This document shows positions 31,825 through 40,559 of a DNA stretch of 64,000 nucleotides, one piece after another. The DNA lies in NCBI RefSeq assembly GCF_900113945.1, contig NZ_FORG01000017.1:35118-99117 (forward strand), read 5' to 3'. This stretch comes from Xenorhabdus mauleonii. GTDB taxonomy: Bacteria; Pseudomonadota; Gammaproteobacteria; Enterobacterales; Enterobacteriaceae. The first letter of the stretch is position 1. Each line of letters opens with the position of its first letter. Made by a program: the position numbers and the translations under genes. A model generated the notes under the pieces. The model was not told the origin of the DNA, ran no database searches, and was given only the letters and a program-made list of their open reading frames with translations.

Positions 31825-33297
31825 TTAAAAATACTTTTCCAACCGTATCAGCACTTCATTCTTGTTATAGCCGTATAGCCAATTCACATTGCTGTGATTG
31901 CGTCGGTGGCGGAAAGTAAGGGAAGGTGTCATACCCAATATTTCTGCAGCGGGTACTTTAATAACCGCTGTGTAAATCTGTTCAGTATCCTGACGTGTTG
32001 TGTTTAGCATGGGGTGAAACGCGCCGAAGCGGCGTTCTTTCAGGGTGGCAGACAGTGAGCCATTGATGCCGGAATAGAGTTCCCCGGCGATCCCTGCCCG
32101 GATTCCCCATTGTTGGTAGCTATCTACAGGATGATGGTCGTTGCTCCGGTATAGCCAGTCACCCCCTCCAAACAGAATAAAGTCTCTGTTAATGGCATGG
32201 GATAACGTGAGATAGGTTGAAGAAAATGCACCGTCTTTTCTGCGGTAACGTGGCTCCTGATGCCGCAGTTGTTTATGTTCCAGCTCAAGATTCATGGCTG
32301 TCTTATTGGTCAATGCCCATCGCCATTCTGTTTTAGCGCCAATGGCTCGGTAGCTGATGTCATCCGTGTGCTGTTTATATTCAAACAGCGGACCGAAGGA
32401 GAAATCGTGATTGCTGTTTTTAAAGTTATATCCACCGACCAGCAGGAAAGTATTCTCATTTTCATCGTGGTAATTACGGTAGTTTTCGCCATAAACCAGG
32501 CCCCGGCCAAAAATACCGTGGTGGCCCGAAAGCTGGTAACGTCGGCTTAATGTGGCATCGTAAGACATGCCCCATGCTTTCACGGCCTTGGGAGCTTGCA
32601 TATATCTGCCCATAAAGTAAGTAGGGCCATAATCAGAGGACATATTGACGTTATCGTTATAGGCATAGCCTGCTGAAAAAGAACCGCGCCAGCCCGTTCT
32701 CAGATCTATTGCTTCCAGATAGCTGTTAATATTTTTCAAGACAGCGGCGGGTAGCTGCTGTTTTTCATTCGAGCCAGCAACATTCAGTTTCGTAAATAAT
32801 TGTTCAGCTTCTCGGTTCTTGTGATCTTCGAAATAGATTCGGGCCAGTTCCAGCTCGATACGGGGAAAATCAGGTTGTTGATGCAGGATCTGTTGATAAT
32901 GATAGGCGGCGAGATCTAAATCCCCGTCAAGGCGTGCCAGCCCCCCTTGGGCAAAATTCACCAGCATGACATCATGCTGCGGCAATTTTTGGTAAGCGGT
33001 GAGAAAGCGCCTGACGTCCGGCCATTGCCGGTGATTAATGGCGAGGAATAATGCCTGCCCGATATCATTAATATTATTTTCGACCTGAAAAGTTTGTCCG
33101 TTAATCACAATTAATGATGGGTTGTTTGTAGCAAAAAGGGGTTCCGGCGTGATGAGATTAGTTTCATTTTCTTGTTGGTTATGTTGAGCCTCCTGCCAGA
33201 TTTTGCGTGGAGTATCTTCATCGGCATAAACGGGCAGGGAAAGGCACAGAGCAATCAGTGCTGCTGATAATTTTGGCGTTATTCTGTTGTCAGGCAT
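31825..33297 (-). CDS. hrpB: Type 11 secretion system outer-membrane protein (Slam/DUF560 family)
   Basis: A 490-residue protein. A signal peptide (ALIALCLSLPVYA) is followed by an N-terminal TPR domain (about 75-200: FAQGGLARLDGDLDLAAYHY, LELARIYFEDHKNREAEQLF). A C-terminal DUF560 beta-barrel follows (about 205-490) with alternating aromatic strands such as FSAGYAYNDNVN and a terminal phenylalanine (IRLEKYF). Slam/NilB-family proteins move cargo across the outer membrane; this branch secretes soluble hemophilin-type cargo. It sits between the cargo gene (upstream, beyond an attenuator hairpin) and the receptor gene (59 bases downstream). The symbol follows the X. nematophila homologue as I recall it. 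Confidence 0.9.
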   Translation of the reverse strand: MPDNRITPKLSAALIALCLSLPVYADEDTPRKIWQEAQHNQQENETNLITPEPLFATNNPSLIVINGQTFQVENNINDIGQALFLAINHRQWPDVRRFLTAYQKLPQHDVMLVNFAQGGLARLDGDLDLAAYHYQQILHQQPDFPRIELELARIYFEDHKNREAEQLFTKLNVAGSNEKQQLPAAVLKNINSYLEAIDLRTGWRGSFSAGYAYNDNVNMSSDYGPTYFMGRYMQAPKAVKAWGMSYDATLSRRYQLSGHHGIFGRGLVYGENYRNYHDENENTFLLVGGYNFKNSNHDFSFGPLFEYKQHTDDISYRAIGAKTEWRWALTNKTAMNLELEHKQLRHQEPRYRRKDGAFSSTYLTLSHAINRDFILFGGGDWLYRSNDHHPVDSYQQWGIRAGIAGELYSGINGSLSATLKERRFGAFHPMLNTTRQDTEQIYTAVIKVPAAEILGMTPSLTFRHRRNHSNVNWLYGYNKNEVLIRLEKYF

Positions 33298-33340
33298 CGG
33301 AAAACCAACTTACAAATCTCACGTTATTAGAAATAAAAAC

Positions 33341-33371
33341 AGAGAACAGCACCAAAATGGCACTGTTCTCT
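33341..33371 (-). terminator. Attenuator-type terminator between hemophilin cargo and secretor
   Basis: A 14-bp stem (AGAGAACAGCACCA with TGGCACTGTTCTCT, two G-U pairs when read on the minus strand) with a 3-base loop, followed on the minus strand by GTTTTTATTT. It sits in the 92-base gap after the cargo stop. Partial termination would yield much cargo mRNA and less secretor/receptor mRNA. Confidence 0.8.
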
Positions 33372-33389
33372 TCTCTGAAAAATCAGTGA

Positions 33390-34130
33390 TTACTGTTTAG
33401 AACCGCCGAAAGCAGTATCCTTGGATTTGTCACCTGCAAAGTTGGCATATCCAGCCAAGCTGGCAGCACTGTCACCAAAGAAGTGGCCTTGAGTTTCTCC
33501 GTTAAGATTGCCAATCTTGGCATCACCAGCAAAGCTGGCATCAGCATAGATATCAGCATTAATATTTATCGTCATCGCAGTATTTGCCAGTGAACCCACC
33601 AGTGTTTTGTCACCAAAATCTGCAGTAAATGTACCGGACAGGGCGTTGTTGCCGCTGTATTGGTTGATACCCGTTACTGCGTAAGTCGCTGTACCATCGG
33701 TTGGGATATTGGTGGTAACATCCTTGCCTGAATAGTAAACAGTGTGGGTACTGTCTGATGCTTGACCTGTCTGAGACCACTCACCAAAATACACATCTGC
33801 ATTGGCAACTTTGCTGAAATGGAATACGCCCATACCGCCATGAGTACCGGGTGCCCCTGCCATTGAGATATTATGGATACCATTGCTGTCAGTTGGTGCC
33901 ATGCGCGTCAAGCCAGCAAAGCCAGTAATTTTGCCGTTATAAACGGAACTGACACCAATACCGGGTTCGCCGCTTTTGCCACCGTGCGAGCCTGAACCCG
34001 ATTCGGTTGCGCCAACCTTAATGTATGACGGAGAGCTTATCTGACTCTGGCCAAATCCAACGGCTGCCTGAGCTTGTGCCATAAATCCCAATGCCCCTAA
34101 GGCGGCGACTAATACGTTTATCTTTTTCAT
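33390..34130 (-). CDS. hrpC: Hemophilin-like secreted heme-binding cargo protein
   Basis: A 246-residue exported protein. Two adjacent ATGs occur (34133 and 34130); the second has 6 bases to GAGG. Signal peptide MKKINVLVAALGALGFMAQAQA has no lipobox cysteine, so the product is soluble, not a lipoprotein. The mature N-terminal half has two Gly/His loops (GSGSHGGKSGEPG and GTHGGMGVFHF) fitting heme ligation in hemophilins. The C-terminal half is a beta-barrel of TbpB type ending in a small-residue cluster (TDFAFGGS-like DTAFGGSKQ). It is first in the cargo-secretor-receptor-TonB unit, with a Fur box upstream. Heme binding is inferred from the family and the histidines. Confidence 0.85.
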   Translation of the reverse strand: MKKINVLVAALGALGFMAQAQAAVGFGQSQISSPSYIKVGATESGSGSHGGKSGEPGIGVSSVYNGKITGFAGLTRMAPTDSNGIHNISMAGAPGTHGGMGVFHFSKVANADVYFGEWSQTGQASDSTHTVYYSGKDVTTNIPTDGTATYAVTGINQYSGNNALSGTFTADFGDKTLVGSLANTAMTININADIYADASFAGDAKIGNLNGETQGHFFGDSAASLAGYANFAGDKSKDTAFGGSKQ

Positions 34131-34140
34131 CATTATCCTC

Positions 34141-34706
34141 GTTTGGAATGGGGGATCCCTTGTTACCCAATCTTAAAAACGGCCTGATTTATTGCGCGGA
34201 AAAAAAGTACATTGTTTAAATGATAATGTAAATGATAATTATTACCGTTTGGTATTTTGTTTGTCGGTGGGAAATGAAATTTTATTTGTAATGATTTGAT
34301 TTATATTTATTTTTTGTTTTTTAGAAAATAGATTATTTATCTGTTTTTTTGCAAGAAATGTGATGTAAGTAGATTTAATGACCTAATGTTATTGTGCTAT
34401 TAATAACGTAGTTTAGTAATTAAAATATCCTCGTTAATTAAGTTGATAATTTACCTTATCATTCATTAAATGAATTAATAAAAAATAATGTAACCATTTT
34501 TAATTAAAAAGTCTTTGTTTCTGCTTTTATATAAATAATCAATTTTTATAATTATATTTAATATCTGTTTTTTCTTTTCCAAAATAACGCAAGAATATGA
34601 ATGATAAGGCGTGCAATTCATTTTCTAAATTACTGGAAATTATAATTTATTGATTTCACTAAAAATCTAGTTTGAACAAATATGCATAAAAAGAGGAAGG
34701 CATACA
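34141..34706. promoter_or_regulatory. AT-rich region between hrpC and the divergent GNAT gene
   Basis: 566 bases with no credible coding frame, very AT-rich between 34250 and 34690. The only clear signal is the Fur site at 34228-34246. The block AAAAAGTACATTGTTTAAA beside it and a GTTTTTAAGATTGG-like leader are shared in part with the region upstream of the second cargo gene (about 39120-39220). Confidence 0.55.
34228..34246. promoter_or_regulatory. Fur box of the hemophilin locus
   Basis: GTAAATGATAATTATTACC matches 15 of 19 positions of the Fur consensus (GATAATGATAATCATTATC). A second overlapping half-site (AAATGATAATG) begins 10 bases earlier, suggesting an extended Fur site. It is about 100 bases upstream of hrpC, consistent with iron-repressed expression. 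Confidence 0.85.
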
Positions 34707-35471
34707 GTGGAAGCAAAGATCATTATTCAATCAGCTAAAGAACGACCCGATCTCAAGGGGGCTATAGGTCATCTTGTCGGCAGCCATTGGCCGCTATTTA
34801 TGGATTATGATTCGATGGCGGAACAGCACTGGGATAAGCTCTATGAACCTGATTTCAGCCAGTTTCAGAAGTTCGCTATTTTGCAACAAGATGGAGAAGA
34901 GCGTCTGATTGGCCTACTCAATGCGATACCCTTTCCCTGGGGAAATCATTCATGGGATCAATTACCCGACGAGGGATGGGATGCCGTATTACATGCCGGA
35001 GGGGAAGCGAAAGGAAAGCAGAAAGCCAACATGTTGTCAGCATTGGGTGTGACGGTTGACCCTGAATTCCGTGGGAAAAATCTCCCTGCTTTATTAATCA
35101 ACAGCATAAAACAAACAGCCCGTGATGCAGGATTGGAAGGGCTGGTGGTTCCTGTCAGGCCGAGTTTGAAAAGCAAATATCCGTTGCAAGATTTTGTTGA
35201 ATACTGTGGCTGGAAGAATGAAAAAGGTGAGCCATTTGATCCGTGGATCCGTACCCATTGGCGTTTAGGGGCAAAAATAATCAAGCCGGCTCTTCGCTCC
35301 ATGGATATTTATGGCACAGTGGAACAGTGGCAGGAATGGACTGGCATGCAGTTTCCACAAAGCGGGGAGTATGTTATTCCGGGCGGTTTGGTTCCGCTGG
35401 TGGTGGATGTTGAGAAACAGATGGCTTATTACATTGAGCCTAATTTGTGGATGTATCATAGCCTTGATTAA
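34707..35471 (+). CDS. GNAT family acetyltransferase-like protein
   Basis: A 254-residue protein starting with GTG 34707, with GAGGAAGG 6 bases upstream. Motif A of the GNAT fold is visible as ALGVTVDPEFRGKNLPALLINSIKQTA (about 115-140), followed by GLEGLVVPVRPS. N- and C-terminal parts are rich in Trp and Pro (GSHWPLF, HWRLGAKII) and unlike standard small acetyltransferases. Substrate unknown. It stands alone between the heme locus and the MFS gene and is convergent with the latter. Confidence 0.7.
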   Translation: MEAKIIIQSAKERPDLKGAIGHLVGSHWPLFMDYDSMAEQHWDKLYEPDFSQFQKFAILQQDGEERLIGLLNAIPFPWGNHSWDQLPDEGWDAVLHAGGEAKGKQKANMLSALGVTVDPEFRGKNLPALLINSIKQTARDAGLEGLVVPVRPSLKSKYPLQDFVEYCGWKNEKGEPFDPWIRTHWRLGAKIIKPALRSMDIYGTVEQWQEWTGMQFPQSGEYVIPGGLVPLVVDVEKQMAYYIEPNLWMYHSLD

Positions 35472-35508
35472 TTCGCTAAATGATCTGTATAAACAATCCA
35501 TTCTCTGC

Positions 35509-35543
35509 CTTTCAAGTTGTAGTTTTGTTGGCTGCAACTTGAA
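35509..35543. repeat. Short CTTTCAAG repeat overlapping the MFS gene end
   Basis: CTTTCAAGTTGTAG and CTGCAACTTGAAG form a 13-14-bp hairpin. The repeat encodes the last ten residues (LQVAANKTTT) and the stop codon of the minus-strand MFS gene, so the element appears to have landed in and replaced the original gene end. Confidence 0.75.
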
Positions 35544-36699
35544 GCCCACCATTGGATATAGGCTTGCTGGGAAACCAATGTGAAAGAATAAACAATAAGC
35601 CAACGGAAGAAAGCGTGATAATAAAGCCTTTTTCGTCCAAGAGATCCATGGCGATACCGGTTACTAAAGGCCCGGTAAGACTACCGACTCCCCAGACAAT
35701 GCCGAACAAAGAATTTATGGCAATTAGCAGTTGGCCTGAATATTTCTTTCCTGCCCTTACCAAAGATAAAGTGTAAATCCCTCCGCCGAATGCACCCATG
35801 ATGATGACATTGAACCATAAGAAAATGGAATTCACTGTAAACGGTAGTGCCAGTAAGGAAAGCGTGAAGATGGTGCCGCAAATAATGTGCATTCGCTTCA
35901 AATCCGTTTTATCTGCAAGCCACCCGATAGGAACCTGAAAAATAGCGTCTCCCAGAAAGATCAATGTGATTAGCGTAATCGTAATGGTTTCTGGTATCCC
36001 CAACGATAATCCATACAGAGGAAACATGGAGAGTGCGACGGCATCAAAAGAAGAAAAACAAATGACACCAACGATTAGGCACGGGGCAGACATGATAAGC
36101 GGGAATACAGGAAACCCGCCTTTTTCCTCTCCTGCTTGTGATGATATGGATGCAGAAGGATTGGTCAGGATCAAAGTAATGCAAAAGAGGGCAAGTATAG
36201 CCAGCAATGTTGCGGGAATGAATGACGTTATGCCAAAGAGTGAAATCAGCAATGGCCCGAGCAACTGACATCCAGTGAAAGCTGAAGCGTACAGCCCCAT
36301 CAATGTGCCTTTGTATTTATCTGTGGTATTGGCACTGATCCAGGATTCACCGATAACCACAATGACACCACAGGCAAATCCCATCAAAAACCGGGGAAGG
36401 GCGAGGTAGTAGGGGTGATTGAAATAAGTCGAAAATAAAGTGGAAGCCGTGAGTAACAGTAAGTTAAAGCTCAGTAACTTATTGATGTTAAATAAACGGC
36501 TAATTGCTGGGGTCACCATGGAAGAAATAAACATTCCCACTGCCGGCAGTGCTGACATGATACCCAGCAATGTTGATGTGTAGTGTTGCTCTGCCAGCTT
36601 CAAACTGACCATTGGGAGTGTATATCCCATCGCCAGCCCTACGAGAGATGCCCCCAATATGATAGACACCATATATAATTTGTTAACACTGGCAGCCAT
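35512..36699 (-). CDS. Major facilitator superfamily transporter (DHA1/YcaD-like)
   Basis: A 395-residue protein with 12 predicted membrane helices. It has the MFS loop 2-3 area after LPMVSLKLAEQHYTSTLLGI and a second-half loop with PIGWLADKTDLKRMHII, the typical motif A form GxLaDrxxxkR. Small two-helix spacing and length resemble YcaD-type exporters. The substrate is unknown. The terminal residues LQVAANKTTT come from an inserted repeat. It is convergent with the GNAT gene and upstream of nothing obvious. Confidence 0.82.
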   Translation of the reverse strand: MAASVNKLYMVSIILGASLVGLAMGYTLPMVSLKLAEQHYTSTLLGIMSALPAVGMFISSMVTPAISRLFNINKLLSFNLLLLTASTLFSTYFNHPYYLALPRFLMGFACGVIVVIGESWISANTTDKYKGTLMGLYASAFTGCQLLGPLLISLFGITSFIPATLLAILALFCITLILTNPSASISSQAGEEKGGFPVFPLIMSAPCLIVGVICFSSFDAVALSMFPLYGLSLGIPETITITLITLIFLGDAIFQVPIGWLADKTDLKRMHIICGTIFTLSLLALPFTVNSIFLWFNVIIMGAFGGGIYTLSLVRAGKKYSGQLLIAINSLFGIVWGVGSLTGPLVTGIAMDLLDEKGFIITLSSVGLLFILSHWFPSKPISNGGLQVAANKTTT

Positions 36700-36837
36700 T
36701 TTATCTTTTTACCTGTTATTTAACGATCATAGGGTTAAACCCGATATTGATATATTCCTTGATAACAAGCACTCCCATCAATTCTATTTCCATCAAACTT
36801 TTTTGCATTTTGCGCGCAATGTCACAGCGAATATAGG

Positions 36838-38244
36838 CTAAAAATTCTTCTCCAATCGTATCTGCACTTCGTTTTTATCATAATTATGCAGCCAGCCTAT
36901 GTTGCTGTTATTGCTGCTATTGCTGCGGTTGCGGCGATGGCGCAAAGTGAGAGATGGTGTTATTCCCACTATCTGAGCGGCAGGAAATTTAATGTAAGCA
37001 GTATAAATTTGCTCATTATCTTGACGGCTGATAAGCAATGATGTGGCGTCGGATCCGAAGCGTGATTGATTTAGAGTGACGAGCAGTGAAGCTATGATAC
37101 CGGGATAGAGCTGTCCGGTTATTCCCGCATTGACTCCCCATTTCTGATAGCGTTCTGGCGGGGATGGATTGTTTCGATAGACCCAAAGCCCCCCGCCGAA
37201 CAGAATAAATTTGTCATTGATGGCATGGGATAGGCTGAAATAAGATGAGGACAGTTCGCTGTTTTTAAAGTGAAACTCTTGTTTATATTTTAGTTTTTTA
37301 TGTTCAAGTTCAACGTAGAGCGCAGTTCGAGCGGACATATCCCATTGCCATTTCATGTTAGCGCCAATGGCATAATAACTTTGATTGTTTAAGTCATAAT
37401 TATATTCAAACAGAGGGCCGAAAGATAAATCATGGGTTCTGTTTTTATAATAATATCCTCCAGCTAACCGGAGTGAGTTTTCATTTCCGTCATGGTAATG
37501 GAGATAATTCTCACCATAAATCGAACCCTGCCCAAAAATACCATGATGGCCAAAAAATTGGTCATACCGGTTTAAGGTAAAGTGATAAGTATTCCCCCAA
37601 TCCTTGATTTTTTTTGGTGCGGCCACTTTCTCCACACACATATTTTTTATGGGAAGCAAGCAGTGGCTCTGATCTGAAGATGCATTGATATTATCGTTAT
37701 AGATATAACCGAGTGAGAGTGAACTGTGCCAGCCCCTTCTTCGGGCGATTGCTGTTTGGTAGCGATGGATGTTTTGCAAGACTGTTTCGGGTAATGGACG
37801 TTGTTTACTTAATGCATCGAAGAGTTGTTCGGCTTTCCGGTTTTTTTGATCTTCAAAATAAACGCGAGCCAGTTCTAGTTTGATACGTGTGGATTGCGGT
37901 TTTTGCCGCAGAATTTTTTGGTAATAAGAAGCAGCAAGCGTCAGATTACCTTCAAAGCGAGCTAATCCACCTTGGGCAAAATTGACGAGTAATGGATCGT
38001 ATTCAGGTATTTTTTGGTAAAGCACCAAGAGGCGGCTGACTTCCCGCCACTGTTGATGATTAATGGCAAGATACAGTGCTTGGGCGATGTTTTTGAGGTC
38101 GTTTTTTTGCTGATTGGCATGGACAGGTTGCCAAATTTTATCGTCAATATTTTCATTGGCATAGGCTGTTGCTAAACAGAGAAAGGCGAATAGTATGATG
38201 AATAATCCCTGGATCTTTTTCTCAGTTATTTTTTTGCTAGTCAT
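36838..38244 (-). CDS. Second type 11 secretion outer-membrane protein (HrpB paralogue)
   Basis: A 468-residue DUF560 protein closely related to the one at 31825-33297. It has a signal peptide (LFIILFAFLCLATAYA), a TPR domain (FAQGGLARFEGNLTLAASYY, LELARVYFEDQKNRKAEQLF) and a C-terminal barrel ending IRLEKNF. Compared with the first copy it lacks about 25 residues before the TPR domain (the segment with ITPEPLFATNN) and has a cysteine-containing insertion in the first barrel loop (SHCLLPIKNMCVE). It is paired with its own cargo gene upstream (38381-39073), with the same gene order and a matching hairpin between them. No receptor or TonB gene follows. Confidence 0.88.
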   Translation of the reverse strand: MTSKKITEKKIQGLFIILFAFLCLATAYANENIDDKIWQPVHANQQKNDLKNIAQALYLAINHQQWREVSRLLVLYQKIPEYDPLLVNFAQGGLARFEGNLTLAASYYQKILRQKPQSTRIKLELARVYFEDQKNRKAEQLFDALSKQRPLPETVLQNIHRYQTAIARRRGWHSSLSLGYIYNDNINASSDQSHCLLPIKNMCVEKVAAPKKIKDWGNTYHFTLNRYDQFFGHHGIFGQGSIYGENYLHYHDGNENSLRLAGGYYYKNRTHDLSFGPLFEYNYDLNNQSYYAIGANMKWQWDMSARTALYVELEHKKLKYKQEFHFKNSELSSSYFSLSHAINDKFILFGGGLWVYRNNPSPPERYQKWGVNAGITGQLYPGIIASLLVTLNQSRFGSDATSLLISRQDNEQIYTAYIKFPAAQIVGITPSLTLRHRRNRSNSSNNSNIGWLHNYDKNEVQIRLEKNF

Positions 38245-38329
38245 AGAAAAACCTGCTCACAAAGTTCACATAATTGAAAATGCATTGCGATAGAAAACGC
38301 GAAAAAACAGGGAAAATAAGGTGAATGAA

Positions 38330-38359
38330 GAAGACAGTGTTAAAATCAACACTGCCTTC
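38330..38359 (-). terminator. Attenuator-like hairpin in the second cargo/secretor pair
   Basis: A 12-bp stem (GAAGACAGTGTT with AACACTGCCTTC; one G-U pair on the minus strand) and a 6-base loop, in the 136-base gap between cargo and secretor. It is at the same place as the hairpin of the first cassette but has only a weak T tract (TTCTTCATT). Confidence 0.6.
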
Positions 38360-38380
38360 TGGAAAATGGGTTATGGCTGT

Positions 38381-39073
38381 TTATTTTTTAGTACCGCCGA
38401 AAGCGGTATTTTTGGAGATATCACTATCAAATTTGGTGTACCCAGCCAAATTAGCAGCCGAATCACCGAAGAATTTTCCATCGGTGACTCCATTGATATT
38501 GTTGTTGGCTGTAGCTTTGCCTGAGAATCCAGCATCATCATTGATATTGACATCAATATTTATATTTAATGATTGATTTTTCAGTGAACCATTCATCTTT
38601 CTGGTATCAAAGTTTGCATTGAATTCACCGACGAGGGGGTTGGTATGGTCGTATTGATTAAGGCCTACTACCGAATAAGTGGCAGAACCATTACTCGGCA
38701 TATTGGTTGTCACATTTTCACCTGCATAAAAAACAGTATGGGTGACGTCTGATTTATCGGACTTGTTTTGAGACCATTCGCCGAAATAAATATTCGTTCC
38801 GTAAATCTGAGCGACATCGATAATACTACCATTACCGTTGTCGTAACGATAAACGCCATTATTATCGCGCGTTGCGAAGAATTTCAGAGAAGAAGCAGGG
38901 TAAATTTTATCCCCCTGAGAAGTTATCCCGAGACCGGGTTCACCTTCCACTTCTCCGATTAGTAGATGTGGATTTGTTTCTTGTTGGCTTATGCCATCTC
39001 CAAACTTTGCTTGGGCTTGGGCTATTAACCCTAAAGCGCCTAATATTGCTATGAATATATGGATCTTTTTCAT
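38381..39073 (-). CDS. Diverged hemophilin-family cargo protein
   Basis: A 230-residue exported protein starting at ATG 39073; the longer frame to 39094 would push the signal peptide inward. Signal peptide MKKIHIFIAILGALGLIAQA is nearly the same as that of the first cargo and has no lipobox. The C-terminal half is clearly homologous (YFGEWSQ, THTVFYAGENVTTN, GKFFGDSAANLAGY, NTAFGGTKK). The N-terminal half is shorter and lacks both Gly-His-Gly-Gly loops of the first copy. It may therefore carry a different ligand or bind heme differently (inference). It pairs with the second secretor downstream. Confidence 0.8.
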   Translation of the reverse strand: MKKIHIFIAILGALGLIAQAQAKFGDGISQQETNPHLLIGEVEGEPGLGITSQGDKIYPASSLKFFATRDNNGVYRYDNGNGSIIDVAQIYGTNIYFGEWSQNKSDKSDVTHTVFYAGENVTTNMPSNGSATYSVVGLNQYDHTNPLVGEFNANFDTRKMNGSLKNQSLNINIDVNINDDAGFSGKATANNNINGVTDGKFFGDSAANLAGYTKFDSDISKNTAFGGTKK

Positions 39074-39348
39074 TATTTTCCCCACTAAATACAAAACATA
39101 AGGAATTTATTGTTGTCCTGCTGTAAAAACGTCCTAAATCTCCATAGCCCTTAACTTCAATATTTAATTACCTATATTGAAGAAGCGCATTCAGTCCGTA
39201 TTGGAAAAGTACATTCAACTCATACGAATGTAAATTAAATGTTAATTTTTGTTGCTGAAATGTTTATTTTTACTATTTGAGGGAGAGGAAGTGATTGATA
39301 AACATTCGGTTATTTTTGGTTATTGGGGAAAATGAAGTACCGCCTTCA

Positions 39349-40179
39349 TTAGTCTACGAGTCGTTGAGGGTAAGTATACACTGTCGCCCGCCCTGGTTTG
39401 CAGAATCCGACCAGCGTCAGATTGCACTTCTGAGCGACTTCAATGGCAAGCGAGGTAGCGGCAGAAACGGCAAACAAAATTTCCACCCCACAATGGGCTG
39501 ATTTTTGCACCATTTCGTAACTGGCACGGCTGGATACCAACACGGCACCTTGTTGCCATCCCGTTTTTGCCCGCATTCCCAGCACCTTATCCAATGCAAC
39601 ATGGCGACCGATATCTTCGCAACCGCCAAGCATTTTTCCCTCTTGATCAACCCAACCAGCGGCGTGGGTACAGCCTGTGAGTGTGCCGATTTCCTGTACG
39701 TGGGATAATTGAGCCAATGCAGTATCAAGATTAGAGAGTGAAAATGTCTGGGTGAAAGGCAGGGGAGAAAGTGGCTGAAAAACCTCTGCCAGTTGTTCAG
39801 TACCGCAAATGCCGCAGCCGGTTCTGCCGGCCATGTTGCGCCGACGTTCTTTCAGGGCAACAAAACGGCGACTTGATAGTTCAATATGCAGTTCAATTCC
39901 GCCGTGACAACTGATCACTGAATCAATGCCCCGGATCTCCTGCAAGGATGTGATTATTCCTTCCGATAAGGAAAAACCTATGGCGAAATGTTCCAGATCT
40001 TTGGGGCTGCCCATCATAACAACATGAGAAATACCGTTATATACCAATGCAATGGGAACCTCTTCTGCCACCCAATCTGGTTTGGTGCAGTTAAGGTGAT
40101 TTTTTTGTTTCACATTGAAACGGAAAGCACCATTGATACCTTCAATGGCTAATTCATTGCCTGGCTTTGTATCATCCAT
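39349..40179 (-). CDS. fdhD: Formate dehydrogenase sulfur carrier FdhD
   Basis: A 276-residue protein. FdhD transfers sulfur from IscS to the molybdenum cofactor before its insertion into formate dehydrogenase. The catalytic motif [11 protein letters not shown] (two-cysteine CGICG form) is at about residue 117. [18 protein letters not shown] and [14 protein letters not shown] are also as in E. coli. It is divergent from fdoG, whose product it activates. Confidence 0.96.
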   Translation of the reverse strand: MDDTKPGNELAIEGINGAFRFNVKQKNHLNCTKPDWVAEEVPIALVYNGISHVVMMGSPKDLEHFAIGFSLSEGIITSLQEIRGIDSVISCHGGIELHIELSSRRFVALKERRRNMAGRTGCGICGTEQLAEVFQPLSPLPFTQTFSLSNLDTALAQLSHVQEIGTLTGCTHAAGWVDQEGKMLGGCEDIGRHVALDKVLGMRAKTGWQQGAVLVSSRASYEMVQKSAHCGVEILFAVSAATSLAIEVAQKCNLTLVGFCKPGRATVYTYPQRLVD

Positions 40180-40559
40180 TAGTGAATTCTCCGGCGGATT
40201 AATTCATAATACCGTTTGTGTGGATATACCTGTCGTCTTTCAAGCTGCATTTTTTGTTGGCTGCACTCGTTCACCCCGGTCACCGTTTTTATCAGCAGAC
40301 GGTTATCAATGCTTCCGGAGTTCACTCCTTTGCCGCCCTGATGCAACTCGAAACCCAAAACCCATAGAGGTACATAAGGGGATCAACCCGCGCAATGTCG
40401 CTGGAGCCACACAATGAACAATGTTTATAACAGATGGCGTTGAAAATCAAAAAAACCTTCATCCAATGATTATCAAACGATGTAGGGATAAAAAACGAAC
40501 ACCCCTGCGAATTCTCTGTTAGAGGGTGTGAAATGAGCAATGTGAGTGAGGAGTTCCCC
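40180..40559. promoter_or_regulatory. fdhD-fdoG divergent intergenic region with repeat
   Basis: 380 bases without a gene. A 121-base copy of the CTTTCAAG repeat occupies 40235-40355. The fdoG ribosome-binding site GAGGAG lies 9 bases before the start codon. I recognise no specific regulator site. Confidence 0.5.
40235..40355. repeat. Dispersed palindromic repeat, medium copy
   Basis: Begins GTCTTTCAAGC, has TTTGTTGGCTGCACTCGTTC and CACCGTTTTTATCAGCA, and ends GATGCAACTCGAAA. It shares ends and internal blocks with the 180-bp copy at 904-1083 but lacks part of its centre. Confidence 0.7.

Noticed and set aside
36838..38244. NilB (nematode host-range factor)
   Set aside because: The cargo next to it is a soluble hemophilin-type protein without a lipobox, not a NilC-like lipoprotein; it is closest to the neighbouring HrpB-type secretor.
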